A stretch of DNA of 64,000 bases from UKL13-3 sp964392775 (GCA_964392775.1 CAYMRD010000009.1:62001-126000); one strand, 5' to 3'. Shown: positions 44,108 to 52,426, counted from the first letter of the stretch. Translations and numbers: made by a program. The notes: a model not told the origin generated them from the sequence alone.

Positions 44108-45898
44108 ATGCTACGTACACATACCTGCGGAGAACTCCGCATCAGTCACATCAACCAGCAAGTTACCCTGTCAGGATGGGTTCAAAAAGGACGCGATTTA
44201 GGCGGAATGACCTTTATTGACCTTCGCGACCGTTATGGCATTACCCAACTTGCTTTTAATATGGAAACCAATGCTGCATTATGCGAACAAGCCCGCAAAT
44301 GCGGACGTGAGTTTGTATTGCAGGTTACCGGCAAAGTGATTGAACGCAGCAGCAAAAACAACCATCTTCCAACCGGAGAGATTGAAATTGAAGTTACTGC
44401 CCTGAACATACTTAACCAGGCCATCACACCACCATTTACCATTGAAGAAAATACTGATGGCGGTGATGATATCCGCATGAAATACCGCTACCTCGATTTG
44501 CGCAGAGCCAATGTAAGAGCAAACCTGGAGTTACGCCACAAGGTTTCACAACAAACCCGTACCTACCTCGACAGCCAATCGTTTATCGAAGTAGAAACTC
44601 CGGTATTGATTAAATCAACACCCGAAGGAGCCCGCGATTTTGTGGTTCCAAGCCGCATGAATCCGGGTGAGTTTTATGCCTTGCCTCAATCACCTCAAAC
44701 CTTTAAACAATTGCTGATGGTGAGCGGGTTCGACCGTTACTACCAGATTGTAAAATGTTTTAGAGATGAGGATTTGCGTGCCGACCGTCAGCCTGAGTTT
44801 ACACAGATTGACTGTGAAATGAGTTTTGTGGAGCAGGAAGATATTCTCAACATGTTTGAAGGATTGGTGAAACACCTGTTTAAACAAGTTAAAGGAATTG
44901 AGATTGACAGTTTACCTCGCATGACCTATGCCGATGCCATGAAATTTTATGGCAGCGACAAGCCTGATACCCGTTTCGATATGCGGTTTGTTGAGGTAAA
45001 GACACATAATTATGCGTCTCCACAGTCGCACCCAATCGACCTAACATCAGGCAAAAATTTCCCTGTGTTCGACAATGCCGAATTGGTAGTAGGTATCTGT
45101 GCCAAAGGATGTGCCGAGTACACCCGCAAGCAGTTGGATGAATTAACAGATTTTGTAAAACGCCCACAGATTGGTGCTACCGGGTTGGTATATGCACGTG
45201 TAAATGCCGATGGTTCGATCAAATCATCGGTTGATAAATTTTATGATGAAGCAGCCTTGAAACAATGGGCCGCAGCATTTAATGCACAGCCGGGTGATTT
45301 GATTTTGCTATTAGCCGGACAAGCCGATAAAACCCGCAAAGCGTTAAACGAACTGCGTTTGGAAATGGGAACCCGTTTGGGATTGCGTGATAAAAATACA
45401 TTCTCCTGTTTATGGGTAGTTGATTTCCCTTTATTGGAATTCAATGAAGACGAAAACAGATACTTCGCCATGCACCATCCGTTTACGTCACCTAAACCCG
45501 AAGACATTCATTTGTTGAACGACTTTGCCACCTTAGGAAATGTAAGAGCCAATGCTTATGATATGGTAATTAACGGAGTAGAAGTAGGTGGCGGAAGCGT
45601 GCGCATTTTCAACAAAGAGTTGCAAGCCCGCATGTTTGAAGTTTTAGGATTTACAGATGAAGAAGCCCAGCATCAGTTTGGTTTTTTGATGAACGCCTTT
45701 GAATTTGGCGCTCCTCCTCATGCCGGTATTGCATTTGGCTTCGACAGGTTGTGTTCGTTGTTTGGTGGTGCCGATTCGATACGCGATTTTATTGCCTTCC
45801 CTAAAAACAATAGCGGCCGCGATGTGATGATTGATGCGCCAAGTACCATTGACGATAAACAACTGAATGAATTGAATATCAAATTAGATATGAAGTAG
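44108..45898 (+). CDS. aspS: Aspartyl-tRNA synthetase
   Basis: Class IIb synthetase of the bacterial type, 596 residues. N-terminal OB anticodon domain (LRTHTCGELRISHINQQVTLSGWVQKGRDLGGMTFIDLRDRYG), motif 1 near FIEVETPVLIKSTPEGARDF, motif 2 CFRDEDLRADRQPEFTQIDCE, a GAD insertion domain, and motif 3 HAGIAFGFDRLCSLFGG. Inside the GAD domain, between DTRFDMRFVEV and DLTSGKNFPVFDNAELV, lies an extra KTHNYASPQSHPI encoded largely by a copy of a palindromic repeat found elsewhere in the window. The frame and the catalytic core are intact. Confidence 0.96.
   Translation: MLRTHTCGELRISHINQQVTLSGWVQKGRDLGGMTFIDLRDRYGITQLAFNMETNAALCEQARKCGREFVLQVTGKVIERSSKNNHLPTGEIEIEVTALNILNQAITPPFTIEENTDGGDDIRMKYRYLDLRRANVRANLELRHKVSQQTRTYLDSQSFIEVETPVLIKSTPEGARDFVVPSRMNPGEFYALPQSPQTFKQLLMVSGFDRYYQIVKCFRDEDLRADRQPEFTQIDCEMSFVEQEDILNMFEGLVKHLFKQVKGIEIDSLPRMTYADAMKFYGSDKPDTRFDMRFVEVKTHNYASPQSHPIDLTSGKNFPVFDNAELVVGICAKGCAEYTRKQLDELTDFVKRPQIGATGLVYARVNADGSIKSSVDKFYDEAALKQWAAAFNAQPGDLILLLAGQADKTRKALNELRLEMGTRLGLRDKNTFSCLWVVDFPLLEFNEDENRYFAMHHPFTSPKPEDIHLLNDFATLGNVRANAYDMVINGVEVGGGSVRIFNKELQARMFEVLGFTDEEAQHQFGFLMNAFEFGAPPHAGIAFGFDRLCSLFGGADSIRDFIAFPKNNSGRDVMIDAPSTIDDKQLNELNIKLDMK
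44996..45023. repeat. Palindromic repeat (GAGACGCATA family) inserted in aspS
   Basis: Positions 44996-45023 match 25 of 28 bases of the perfect palindrome with half-site GTAGAGACGCATAA. The two other copies are the intergenic pair at 145-224. Here it is read through in frame and encodes most of V-K-T-H-N-Y-A-S-P. Confidence 0.85.
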
Positions 45899-45927
45899 TA
45901 TACTTAATTCCTTATTAGAGAAAGAAG

Positions 45928-45955
45928 AGCCAGGTATCCAATCTGGCTTTTTTTG
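45928..45955 (+). terminator. Terminator of aspS
   Basis: AGCCAG (45928-45933) pairs with CTGGCT (45943-45948), followed by seven T. Confidence 0.75.
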
Positions 45956-45971
45956 TAAATATGAGAATCAA

Positions 45972-46016
45972 AAAATTTGACAAATACGGAATCTGATTCC
46001 GTATTTGTCAAATTTT
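45972..46016. repeat. 45-bp perfect palindrome, left boundary
   Basis: 22-bp arms (45972-45993 and 45995-46016) around a single T; half-site core TTTGACAAATACGGAATC. It ends 14 bp before the ATPase start codon, so it could also serve as an operator. Confidence 0.95.
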
Positions 46017-46030
46017 CATATCTTTGTTTT

Positions 46031-47191
46031 ATGATACAAAGAGATGCCACAGGTAAAATAAAACAACTTGCGAAAAAGTTTCCTGCAATAGGATTGCTGG
46101 GGCCGCGGCAATCAGGAAAAACAACTCTTGCGAAAGAGTTGTTTCCTAAGAAGCCATACATAAGCTTTGAAAATCAGGATAACGTATTGCTTGCCACCAA
46201 AGATCCGCGTGCGTTTTTAGCACGTTATAAAACCGGAGCCATCTTTGATGAAATTCAACGCGTTCCCCAATTATTATCTTATATGCAGGGTGTGATTGAT
46301 GCGCAACCCAGTAAAGTAGGATTGTTTATTATAACAGGATCACAAAACTTATTGCTGCTCGAAAATGTATCCCAAACATTAGCGGGACGTATTGCTTTTA
46401 TTCATCTTCTTCCGTTTAGCTATGCGGAACTGGAAAACAGTAAATATGCCAAACAAAGCTTAAATAAATTACTATTGAATGGCGGATATCCCAGGTTATA
46501 TGACCGGAAGATAAATCCTACTGACTACTATCCAAACTACCTGCTCACCTATGTTGAAAGGGATGTAAGGCAAATAAAAAACATTGCTAATCTTGGGTTG
46601 TTTCAACGGTTCCTCAAAATATGTGCAACGAGAGTTGGGCAAGAGGTAAACTATACTTCCATCAGCAATGATACAGGAGTGGACCAAAAAACGGTAATCA
46701 GCTGGTTCGGAATTTTAGAAGCCAGCTTTATCGCGTTTAGGTTACAGCCATTTTACAATAATCTTGGAAAAAGGCTTACCCAAATGCCTAAGCTGTATTT
46801 TTATGATACCGGATTGTGTTGTTCTCTATTGGAACTGGAAACAGAATCTCATGTGAATACACATCCCCTCAGAGGGGCTTTGTTCGAAAATATAATCATA
46901 CTTGAATTACTAAAGAAACGGTTTAATAATGGCCAGCGCAGTAATTTATTTTACTGGCGTGACAGAACAGGGAATGAAATTGATGTTTTAATTGATCAAT
47001 CCTCACAGGTTATTCCCATAGAAATTAAGACTGCCACTACTTTTAATACTGATTATTTAAAAGGAATTAATTACTGGAAGAAAATAAATCCGGCTACAAA
47101 AAACTCATACCTGATTTATACAGGCAAACCTTCGGCTATTGATAATACTGACATTCTAAACTGGAAGAATATCAGTACAATTAAAAATTAG
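46031..47191 (+). CDS. AAA+ ATPase with DUF4143 C-terminal domain (cassette gene)
   Basis: 386 residues from ATG 46031; the longer frame would run through the palindrome and is rejected. Walker A is GPRQSGKTT (24-32), Walker B GAIFDEIQRV, and FIITGSQNLLLLENVSQTLAGR is the sensor region. A winged-helix-like segment (YTSISNDTGVDQKTVISWFGILEASFIAFRL) precedes the C-terminal part with LYFYDTGLCCSLL and RTGNEIDVLIDQSSQVIPIEIKTA, which carries a PD-(D/E)xK nuclease-like pattern (E-I-D-V ... E-I-K). Role unproven. It is the only gene between two inverted palindromes and differs substantially from the ATPase at 14969. Confidence 0.92.
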   Translation: MIQRDATGKIKQLAKKFPAIGLLGPRQSGKTTLAKELFPKKPYISFENQDNVLLATKDPRAFLARYKTGAIFDEIQRVPQLLSYMQGVIDAQPSKVGLFIITGSQNLLLLENVSQTLAGRIAFIHLLPFSYAELENSKYAKQSLNKLLLNGGYPRLYDRKINPTDYYPNYLLTYVERDVRQIKNIANLGLFQRFLKICATRVGQEVNYTSISNDTGVDQKTVISWFGILEASFIAFRLQPFYNNLGKRLTQMPKLYFYDTGLCCSLLELETESHVNTHPLRGALFENIIILELLKKRFNNGQRSNLFYWRDRTGNEIDVLIDQSSQVIPIEIKTATTFNTDYLKGINYWKKINPATKNSYLIYTGKPSAIDNTDILNWKNISTIKN

Positions 47192-47212
47192 CTCCTTTTT
47201 TAAACAGAAAAT

Positions 47213-47251
47213 ATTTGACAAATACGGAATCAGATTCCGTATTTGTCAAAT
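47213..47251. repeat. 39-bp perfect palindrome, right boundary
   Basis: 19-bp arms (47213-47231 and 47233-47251) around a single A; same half-site as the left boundary, ATTTGACAAATACGGAATC. It starts 21 bp after the ATPase stop codon. Confidence 0.95.
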
Positions 47252-47544
47252 TATGCAAATTGAAATTCAGGTAGCGTTACAAGATTCTGCGAGTCGGATA
47301 GCTGAGAATTGTTCCCTTCATTCCCGTGAATATCTCATCAGTGGGTCGAACATAATAATAACCGCCTGATATCAACCCACCCATCGCTTGCTCTAGCCCT
47401 GAAGAGGGACAGCCTGGAAGTTGCGGGTGGTATAGTGTTTACATTCCGCTATATCTGTCCGATGATATCCACATTTTCCTGAAACTTCCGCTCTTGTTTT
47501 GCTTCGCTAATTGCTAAAATTGAATATTAAACAATTGTTGAGTT
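47252..47544. other. Intergenic region with possible repeat
   Basis: 293 bp. CAACCCACCC (about 47377) and GGGTGG (about 47427) can pair around CTCTAGCCCTGAAGAGGGAC, which suggests a dispersed structured repeat. No open frame of note. Confidence 0.4.
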
Positions 47545-48978
47545 ATGGCACTAAGCAGGTTTTGGTCTTATATTATTGTATGCAGCATTGTATACATCTT
47601 TTTTATGTTGGGCACCGGCCGCATGTATACCCTCACCAGCCTGGTGAATGGTAAACAAAATGACCCTACTATCATTGCGGAGATACAGGCAACCACACTG
47701 CAACAATCTGATACCGCTTTGTACGCAGCCTTGGTGGCCAATAAAACCACCGCCAGCATTACCGGTGATACAATCTATAATTTACTCGACAATGGTGTGG
47801 TGCAGGTTTGCTCCGGCAAACAACCGGCTGATGGCATTTTCCTCACCTGCAAAAATACCATTATGGAAATTTGGTTGCCTTTGATTGGTTATCTCACCTT
47901 TTTCTGCGGCTTGCTTAATTTATTGAACGACTCCAATGCCATCACCAAGCTGGCCGGTGTATTGTCTCCGTTTTTTGTGCGTGTATTTCCCGAGTTGCCC
48001 AAAGGACACTCGGCCTACGGATTTATGACCATGAACTTTGCTGCTAACTTTTTAGGATTGGACAATGCCGCCACACCTTTTGGATTGAAGGCAATGGAAA
48101 GCATGCAGGAGGTGAATCCCGAACCCGACAAGGCCAGCAATAGTCAGATTATGTTTTTGTGTTTGCATGCTGCGGGACTTACCCTCATTCCAACCTCCAT
48201 CATCGGATACCGTGCAGCTCAAAATGCCAGCAACCCTGCCGATATTATGCTGCCTTGTATCATCACCTCATTTGTGGGAACACTGGCCGCCTTGCTGTTT
48301 GTAAGCATCAAACAACGCATCAATTTGCTGAACCCGATTGTTATCGGTTTTGTAACGAGCGTGAGTGCTGTTATCGGCTGTTTGTTGTTTTATGTAAACA
48401 AACTGAGCGGCCTCGAGAAGTTTCACTTCACCGGTAACCTGAGCAATGGGGTTTTGTTATTCATCATCCTTGCTATTGTGGCTTACAGTATCTGGCAGGA
48501 AAAAATATTCAAAAACAATAACACCAATATCTTCGATTCGTTTGTGCACGGTGCCAAAGATGGTTTTACAACCGGGGTTCGTGTATTGCCTTATATGGTG
48601 GCCATGCTGGTAGCGCTGAGCATTTTCCGCAATTCGGAGTTAATGGCTATCATCATGGATGGACTGGCTGCCGCGCTCAATGCCTTTGGGGTAGACCCGC
48701 AAATTATTCAGGCCATTCCGGTAGCCATTATGCGTCCGTTTAGTGCCGGAGGCTCACGCGGGTTTATGCTCGATGCCATGAAAACTTATGGCGCTGATAG
48801 TTTGGCCGGACAACTCTCCTGTTTATTCCAGGGAGCTGCCGAAACCACTTTTTATGTGATTGCCCTGTACTTCGGGTCGGTGAACGTTAAAGAAACCCGT
48901 TACACCCTGGGTATTATGTTGTTGGTGGATTTGGTTTGTGTGTTAACGGCCATCTTTGTTTGTAAGATTTATTTTTAG
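47545..48978 (+). CDS. SpmA/SpmB-like nucleoside-recognition membrane protein (fused)
   Basis: 477 residues, a natural fusion of the two spore-maturation-like halves found as separate proteins in Bacillus. Around eight membrane helices. The first Gate-type domain has IWLPLIGYLTFFCGLLNLLNDSNAITKLAGVLSPFFVRVFPELPKGHSAYGFMTMNFAANFLGLDNAATPFGLKAM; the second has LPYMVAMLVALSIFRNSEL and AIPVAIMRPFSAGGSRGFMLDAM. Members are probably transporters of unknown substrate. Single gene. Confidence 0.88.
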   Translation: MALSRFWSYIIVCSIVYIFFMLGTGRMYTLTSLVNGKQNDPTIIAEIQATTLQQSDTALYAALVANKTTASITGDTIYNLLDNGVVQVCSGKQPADGIFLTCKNTIMEIWLPLIGYLTFFCGLLNLLNDSNAITKLAGVLSPFFVRVFPELPKGHSAYGFMTMNFAANFLGLDNAATPFGLKAMESMQEVNPEPDKASNSQIMFLCLHAAGLTLIPTSIIGYRAAQNASNPADIMLPCIITSFVGTLAALLFVSIKQRINLLNPIVIGFVTSVSAVIGCLLFYVNKLSGLEKFHFTGNLSNGVLLFIILAIVAYSIWQEKIFKNNNTNIFDSFVHGAKDGFTTGVRVLPYMVAMLVALSIFRNSELMAIIMDGLAAALNAFGVDPQIIQAIPVAIMRPFSAGGSRGFMLDAMKTYGADSLAGQLSCLFQGAAETTFYVIALYFGSVNVKETRYTLGIMLLVDLVCVLTAIFVCKIYF

Positions 48979-49041
48979 TTTAATTGACAGGTTATTAACA
49001 ACCTGTTTGATTGACCATTAACCTTTAACACTGTTAGAATT

Positions 49042-49172
49042 CCCCATGCCCGCGTGAGGGATTGAAGCGGAAATCCTTTTTGCTCGGCCTTGCGGGCTGC
49101 CAAAAGATTGCAGCGCAAAGCCCGACCGCGAGGAGCGCGGGTTTTGGGGCCGGAAAGAGCGGGCACGCCCTA
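49042..49172. other. GC-rich multi-stem intergenic element, possible structured RNA
   Basis: Nested complementarity: outer TGCCCGC (49047-49053) with GCGGGCA (49159-49165); GGATT (49059-49063) with AATCC (49072-49076); CGGCC (49085-49089) with GGCCG (49148-49152); CGGGCT (49093-49098) with AGCCCG (49119-49124); CCGCG (49126-49130) with CGCGG (49136-49140). The words GTGAGGGATTGAAGCGGAAA resemble an intergenic element common in Bacteroidota. Strongly different in base composition from its surroundings. Confidence 0.5.
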
Positions 49173-49220
49173 TCAACCAATTAATTTATCAACCTTTATA
49201 CAACCAAAGGTTTTTTCTGA

Positions 49221-49228
49221 TATTTTCG
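49221..49228 (+). promoter_or_regulatory. Candidate -7 element for the DUF3127 gene
   Basis: TATTTTCG lies 37 bp before the start codon; similar to -7-like words before asd, purH and aspS. Confidence 0.3.
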
Positions 49229-49265
49229 CCTTTCAGATTCGCAACAAACTAAATACAGAATATAT

Positions 49266-49640
49266 ATGGCACTCGAAATCGAAGGAAAAATTATTCAAAT
49301 TATGCCTGCCACCAATGGCGTGAGCAAAGCAGGTAAAGAATGGACCAAACAAGAATTTGTTATTGAAACCAAAGACCAATATCCGCGTAAAGTGATGATG
49401 AGCGTGATGGGTGATAAAGTTGCGGAATTGAAGAAATACGCAGTTGGAGCTGAAGTGAAAGCCTCTCTTAACATCGAATCACGTGAGTACAATGGCCGCT
49501 GGTATACCGATGTTCGCGCCTGGCGCATTGAAGGTAACATGGCCGGTGCAAATGCAGGAGGTTCAGACGATCCGTTCCACCCCGATAACGAACCGAGTTT
49601 CAGCTCGGATGCATCGGCAACTGACGATCTTCCGTTCTAA
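49266..49640 (+). CDS. DUF3127 protein, SSB-like
   Basis: 124 residues. MALEIEGKIIQIMPATNGVSKAGKEWTKQEFVIET opens an OB-like fold (KVMMSVMGDKVAELKKYAVGAEVKASLNIESREYNGRWYTDVRAWRIE), followed by a disordered tail ending ATDDLPF. The DDLPF-type tail is the protein-docking end of bacterial SSB, and DUF3127 is the small Bacteroidota family with that layout. DNA or RNA binding is likely, but the true SSB is probably elsewhere. It has its own terminator. Confidence 0.88.
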   Translation: MALEIEGKIIQIMPATNGVSKAGKEWTKQEFVIETKDQYPRKVMMSVMGDKVAELKKYAVGAEVKASLNIESREYNGRWYTDVRAWRIEGNMAGANAGGSDDPFHPDNEPSFSSDASATDDLPF

Positions 49641-49653
49641 AAAACACTCTCAT

Positions 49654-49680
49654 ATAAAAGCGCTGAAAGGCGCTTTTATT
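49654..49680 (+). terminator. Terminator of the DUF3127 gene
   Basis: ATAAAAGCGC (49654-49663) pairs perfectly with GCGCTTTTAT (49670-49679). Confidence 0.8.
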
Positions 49681-49715
49681 GTTTGATACGCTTTGCATAC
49701 TTTTGCCGAACAGCT

Positions 49716-51185
49716 ATGACTAATCACGATCTTAAAATATACAATACACTTACCCGCCAAACCGAAAAGTTTGAACCCCTGCATGCAGGACATGTTGGAA
49801 TGTATGTATGCGGGCCAACCGTATACAGCAATGCGCATTTGGGCAATGCCCGTACCTTCATGTCGTTTGATATCATCTTTCGTTACCTCACGCATTTGGG
49901 TTATAAGGTGAGGTATGTGCGCAATATCACCGATGCCGGGCATTTGGAAAGTGATGCTGATGAAGGCGAAGATAAAATCAGCAAAAAAGCAAAGCTCGAA
50001 CAACTGGAGCCGATGGAAATTGTACAGCGTTACACGATCGACTTTCACCAGATGATGCAGTCATTTAATGCACTGCCTCCAAGCATCGAACCTACAGCTA
50101 CCGGACATATCATTGAACAAATTGAAATGACCAAACAGATTATAGCCAATGGGTATGCGTATGAAGCTGGAGGGAGTATTTATTTTGATGTTGAGAAATT
50201 TTCAAAAGAACATAACTACACCATCCTTACCGGGCGTAAACTCGAAGACCTGATGAACGGCACCCGTGAATTGGGCGGGCAGGATGAAAAACGCGGACGT
50301 TTGGATTTTGCCTTATGGATCAAAGCCAAACCCGAACATTTGATGAAGTGGCCTAGTCCTTGGGGAGAAGGATTTCCTGGATGGCATCTTGAGTGCTCGG
50401 CCATGAGCTCTAAATATTTAGGCGATCAATTTGATATTCACGGTGGAGGTATGGACCTTGCTCCTACCCATCATACCAATGAAATTGCACAGAACCTTGC
50501 CTGCTCACATAAAACTCCTGCGCGTTATTGGATTCATACCAATATGCTCACGGTAAACGGACAAAAGATGAGCAAAAGTTTAGGCAATTCGTTTTTGCCG
50601 CATGAGTTGTTTACGGGCGACCATAAATTGCTCGACAAAGGATACAGCCCCATGACGGTACGCTTTTTTGTATTACAGGCACATTACCGCAGCACACTTG
50701 ATTTTGGTAACGAAGCTTTGCAGGCTGCCGAAAAAGGCTTTGCCCGTTTGATGAATGCCGTGCGTGTGATGAATGAGCTCAAAACATCTTCATCATCTAC
50801 TTCTAATATTCATCAGTTGCGCGAAAAAGTGTACGCAGCCATGAATGATGATTTCAATACACCTATTGCGCTCTCACATTTGTTTGAAGGCGTTCGTATC
50901 ATCAACAGTGTAAACGATGGCAAGGAAACCCTTTCGGCTGACGACAAAAAAATACTGATTGACCTGTTCAACCATTTTGTGTTTGACATCTTCGGATTGA
51001 AAGAAGAGAATGCCGTGAACACTGATAAGATCGATGGGTTGATGAATATGATACTCGGGGTACGCAACGAATCGAAAGCCAAAAAAGATTTTGCAACCAG
51101 CGATTTGATTCGTGATAAACTGAAAGAAATCGGGTTTGAAATTAAGGATGGAAAAGAAGGAACAACGTATACAATTGAGAAATGA
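49716..51185 (+). CDS. cysS: Cysteinyl-tRNA synthetase
   Basis: Class Ia synthetase, 489 residues from ATG 49716. The frame allows an upstream TTG at 49683, but its extra residues are unlike the family. LKIYNTLTRQTEKFEPL, MYVCGPTVYSNAHLGNART (HIGH equivalent and zinc Cys), WHLECSAMSSKYLGDQFDIHGGGMDL, and GQKMSKSLGN (KMSKS) are all present, with the C-terminal helical domain to the end. Complete and canonical. Confidence 0.96.
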   Translation: MTNHDLKIYNTLTRQTEKFEPLHAGHVGMYVCGPTVYSNAHLGNARTFMSFDIIFRYLTHLGYKVRYVRNITDAGHLESDADEGEDKISKKAKLEQLEPMEIVQRYTIDFHQMMQSFNALPPSIEPTATGHIIEQIEMTKQIIANGYAYEAGGSIYFDVEKFSKEHNYTILTGRKLEDLMNGTRELGGQDEKRGRLDFALWIKAKPEHLMKWPSPWGEGFPGWHLECSAMSSKYLGDQFDIHGGGMDLAPTHHTNEIAQNLACSHKTPARYWIHTNMLTVNGQKMSKSLGNSFLPHELFTGDHKLLDKGYSPMTVRFFVLQAHYRSTLDFGNEALQAAEKGFARLMNAVRVMNELKTSSSSTSNIHQLREKVYAAMNDDFNTPIALSHLFEGVRIINSVNDGKETLSADDKKILIDLFNHFVFDIFGLKEENAVNTDKIDGLMNMILGVRNESKAKKDFATSDLIRDKLKEIGFEIKDGKEGTTYTIEK

Positions 51186-51194
51186 GATTTAAGA

Positions 51195-51425
51195 GGTGAG
51201 ATTAAAGAAGAAAGAAATTCGAAGTGAAGACAAGAACGAATTGAGATTCGAGAATAAAAAGGTTCGAAACATGCAGACCATTATTTAAACCTTCCTCTTT
51301 TCGAATTTCGATATTCGGATTTCGAATTTATTCTTTCCAACATGTATCCTGATACAGAACAATATTAAATATAGACAAATGTCTTTCGGATTTCGATATT
51401 CGGATTTCGAATTTATACTTTACTG
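51195..51425. repeat. Repeat-rich gap with TTCGGATTTCGAATTT elements
   Basis: An exact 26-bp direct repeat built on ATATTCGGATTTCGAATTTA occurs at 51305-51330 and 51390-51415, with partial TTCGAA words before it. It is the family that sits inside hisS and between mreB and mreC. The gap ends 2 bp before the M28 peptidase start. Confidence 0.8.
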
Positions 51426-51427
51426 AA

Positions 51428-52399
51428 ATGAAAAAATTATCTCTGTGCCTCTGTGCTTCTGTGGTGATCCTCTTGGCCGCATGTACCAACGATCCCAAGC
51501 CGACTAAATCACAAATCACACATCCTAAATCTGAAATCTACAAGCAGCTTTCGCCTGCATTTAATGCCGACTCTGCTTATTATTTCGTAGATAAACAGGT
51601 GAGCTTCGGACCACGTGTAACCAATAGCGAGGCCCACCAAAAATGTGGTGACTGGCTGGTGAAAGAACTGAAACAATACACCGACAATGTGATTGAACAA
51701 AAAACGGTTGTTACACATTATGACGGAAGCAAATTGCGTGTACGCAATATCATTGCCGAGATTAACCCAAAGGCAAGCAAACGCATTTTATTAAGCGCTC
51801 ACTGGGATTCACGCGACAGAGCCGACAAAGACAATATAGACCAAACCAAACCTATTTTGGGCGCTAATGATGGAGCAAGTGGTGTGGGTGTATTATTAGA
51901 AATTGCGCGCATCATAAAATCACATCCAACCAATTTGGGCATTGATATCATTTTATTTGATGCGGAAGATTTAGGCAACAGCTCACAAGCAAACACCTAT
52001 TGTATTGGCTCGCAATACTGGTCGGCCAACTTACATCATCCCGGCTATAAAGCCGACTTTGGCATTTTGCTGGATATGGTGGGTGCAGCCAATGCCACCT
52101 TTGGATGGGAAGCCTACTCAGCTCAAAATGCGAAACCCGTACTTGACAAGGTATGGAGAGCCGCACATAACCTAAACTATGGACGCAAATTCCAATACAT
52201 TCAACTGGGTGGCATCGAAGATGACCATGTATATGTGAACCGTGCCGGTATTCCAACTATTGATATTATCCACTTTGATGCAGCAGGCAACTTCCCCGAC
52301 CACCACCATACCCACCGCGATAATATGGGTATAATTGACCGCAATACACTTAAGGCTGTTGGTCAAACCTTGCTGGAAGTGCTCTATTCTGAGAAATAA
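51428..52399 (+). CDS. M28-family metallopeptidase lipoprotein
   Basis: 323 residues. MKKLSLCLCASVVILLAACTND is a lipoprotein signal ending at Cys19. The zinc aminopeptidase core follows: LLSAHWDSRDRADKD (His and Asp ligands), ILGANDGASGVGVLLEIAR (bridging Asp), IILFDAEDLGN (catalytic and ligand Glu/Asp), DMVGAANATFG, and FPDHHHTHRDNMGIIDRNTLKAVGQTLLEVLY with the last His ligand. Similar to glutaminyl cyclase-like members of M28. The DNA for the signal peptide coincides with a common intergenic repeat (see findings). Confidence 0.92.
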   Translation: MKKLSLCLCASVVILLAACTNDPKPTKSQITHPKSEIYKQLSPAFNADSAYYFVDKQVSFGPRVTNSEAHQKCGDWLVKELKQYTDNVIEQKTVVTHYDGSKLRVRNIIAEINPKASKRILLSAHWDSRDRADKDNIDQTKPILGANDGASGVGVLLEIARIIKSHPTNLGIDIILFDAEDLGNSSQANTYCIGSQYWSANLHHPGYKADFGILLDMVGAANATFGWEAYSAQNAKPVLDKVWRAAHNLNYGRKFQYIQLGGIEDDHVYVNRAGIPTIDIIHFDAAGNFPDHHHTHRDNMGIIDRNTLKAVGQTLLEVLYSEK

Positions 52400-52426
52400 C
52401 CAGCCCCTCCTTCAAAAAATACTTTT

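Larger units (their letters stand above)
45972..47251 (+). mobile_element. Candidate palindrome-bounded ATPase cassette
   Basis: A DUF4143 ATPase gene is enclosed by two palindromes whose shared 39-bp core is identical except for the central base (T on the left, A on the right), which means the two are exact reverse complements. The unit is about 1.28 kb. No transposase or target duplication is visible, so mobility is inferred from symmetry alone. Confidence 0.5.

Noticed and set aside
45904..46161. Minus-strand open frame through the left palindrome of the ATPase cassette
   Set aside because: Produced by the palindrome and the antisense of the Walker A region.
47281..47544. Possible tRNA or small RNA before the SpmA/SpmB gene
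   Set aside because: Only one short imperfect stem; no cloverleaf or T-loop consensus.
51328..51519. Minus-strand open frame containing T-T-E-A-Q-R-H-R-D
   Set aside because: This peptide is the well-known false translation of a dispersed repeat; kept only as evidence of the repeat.
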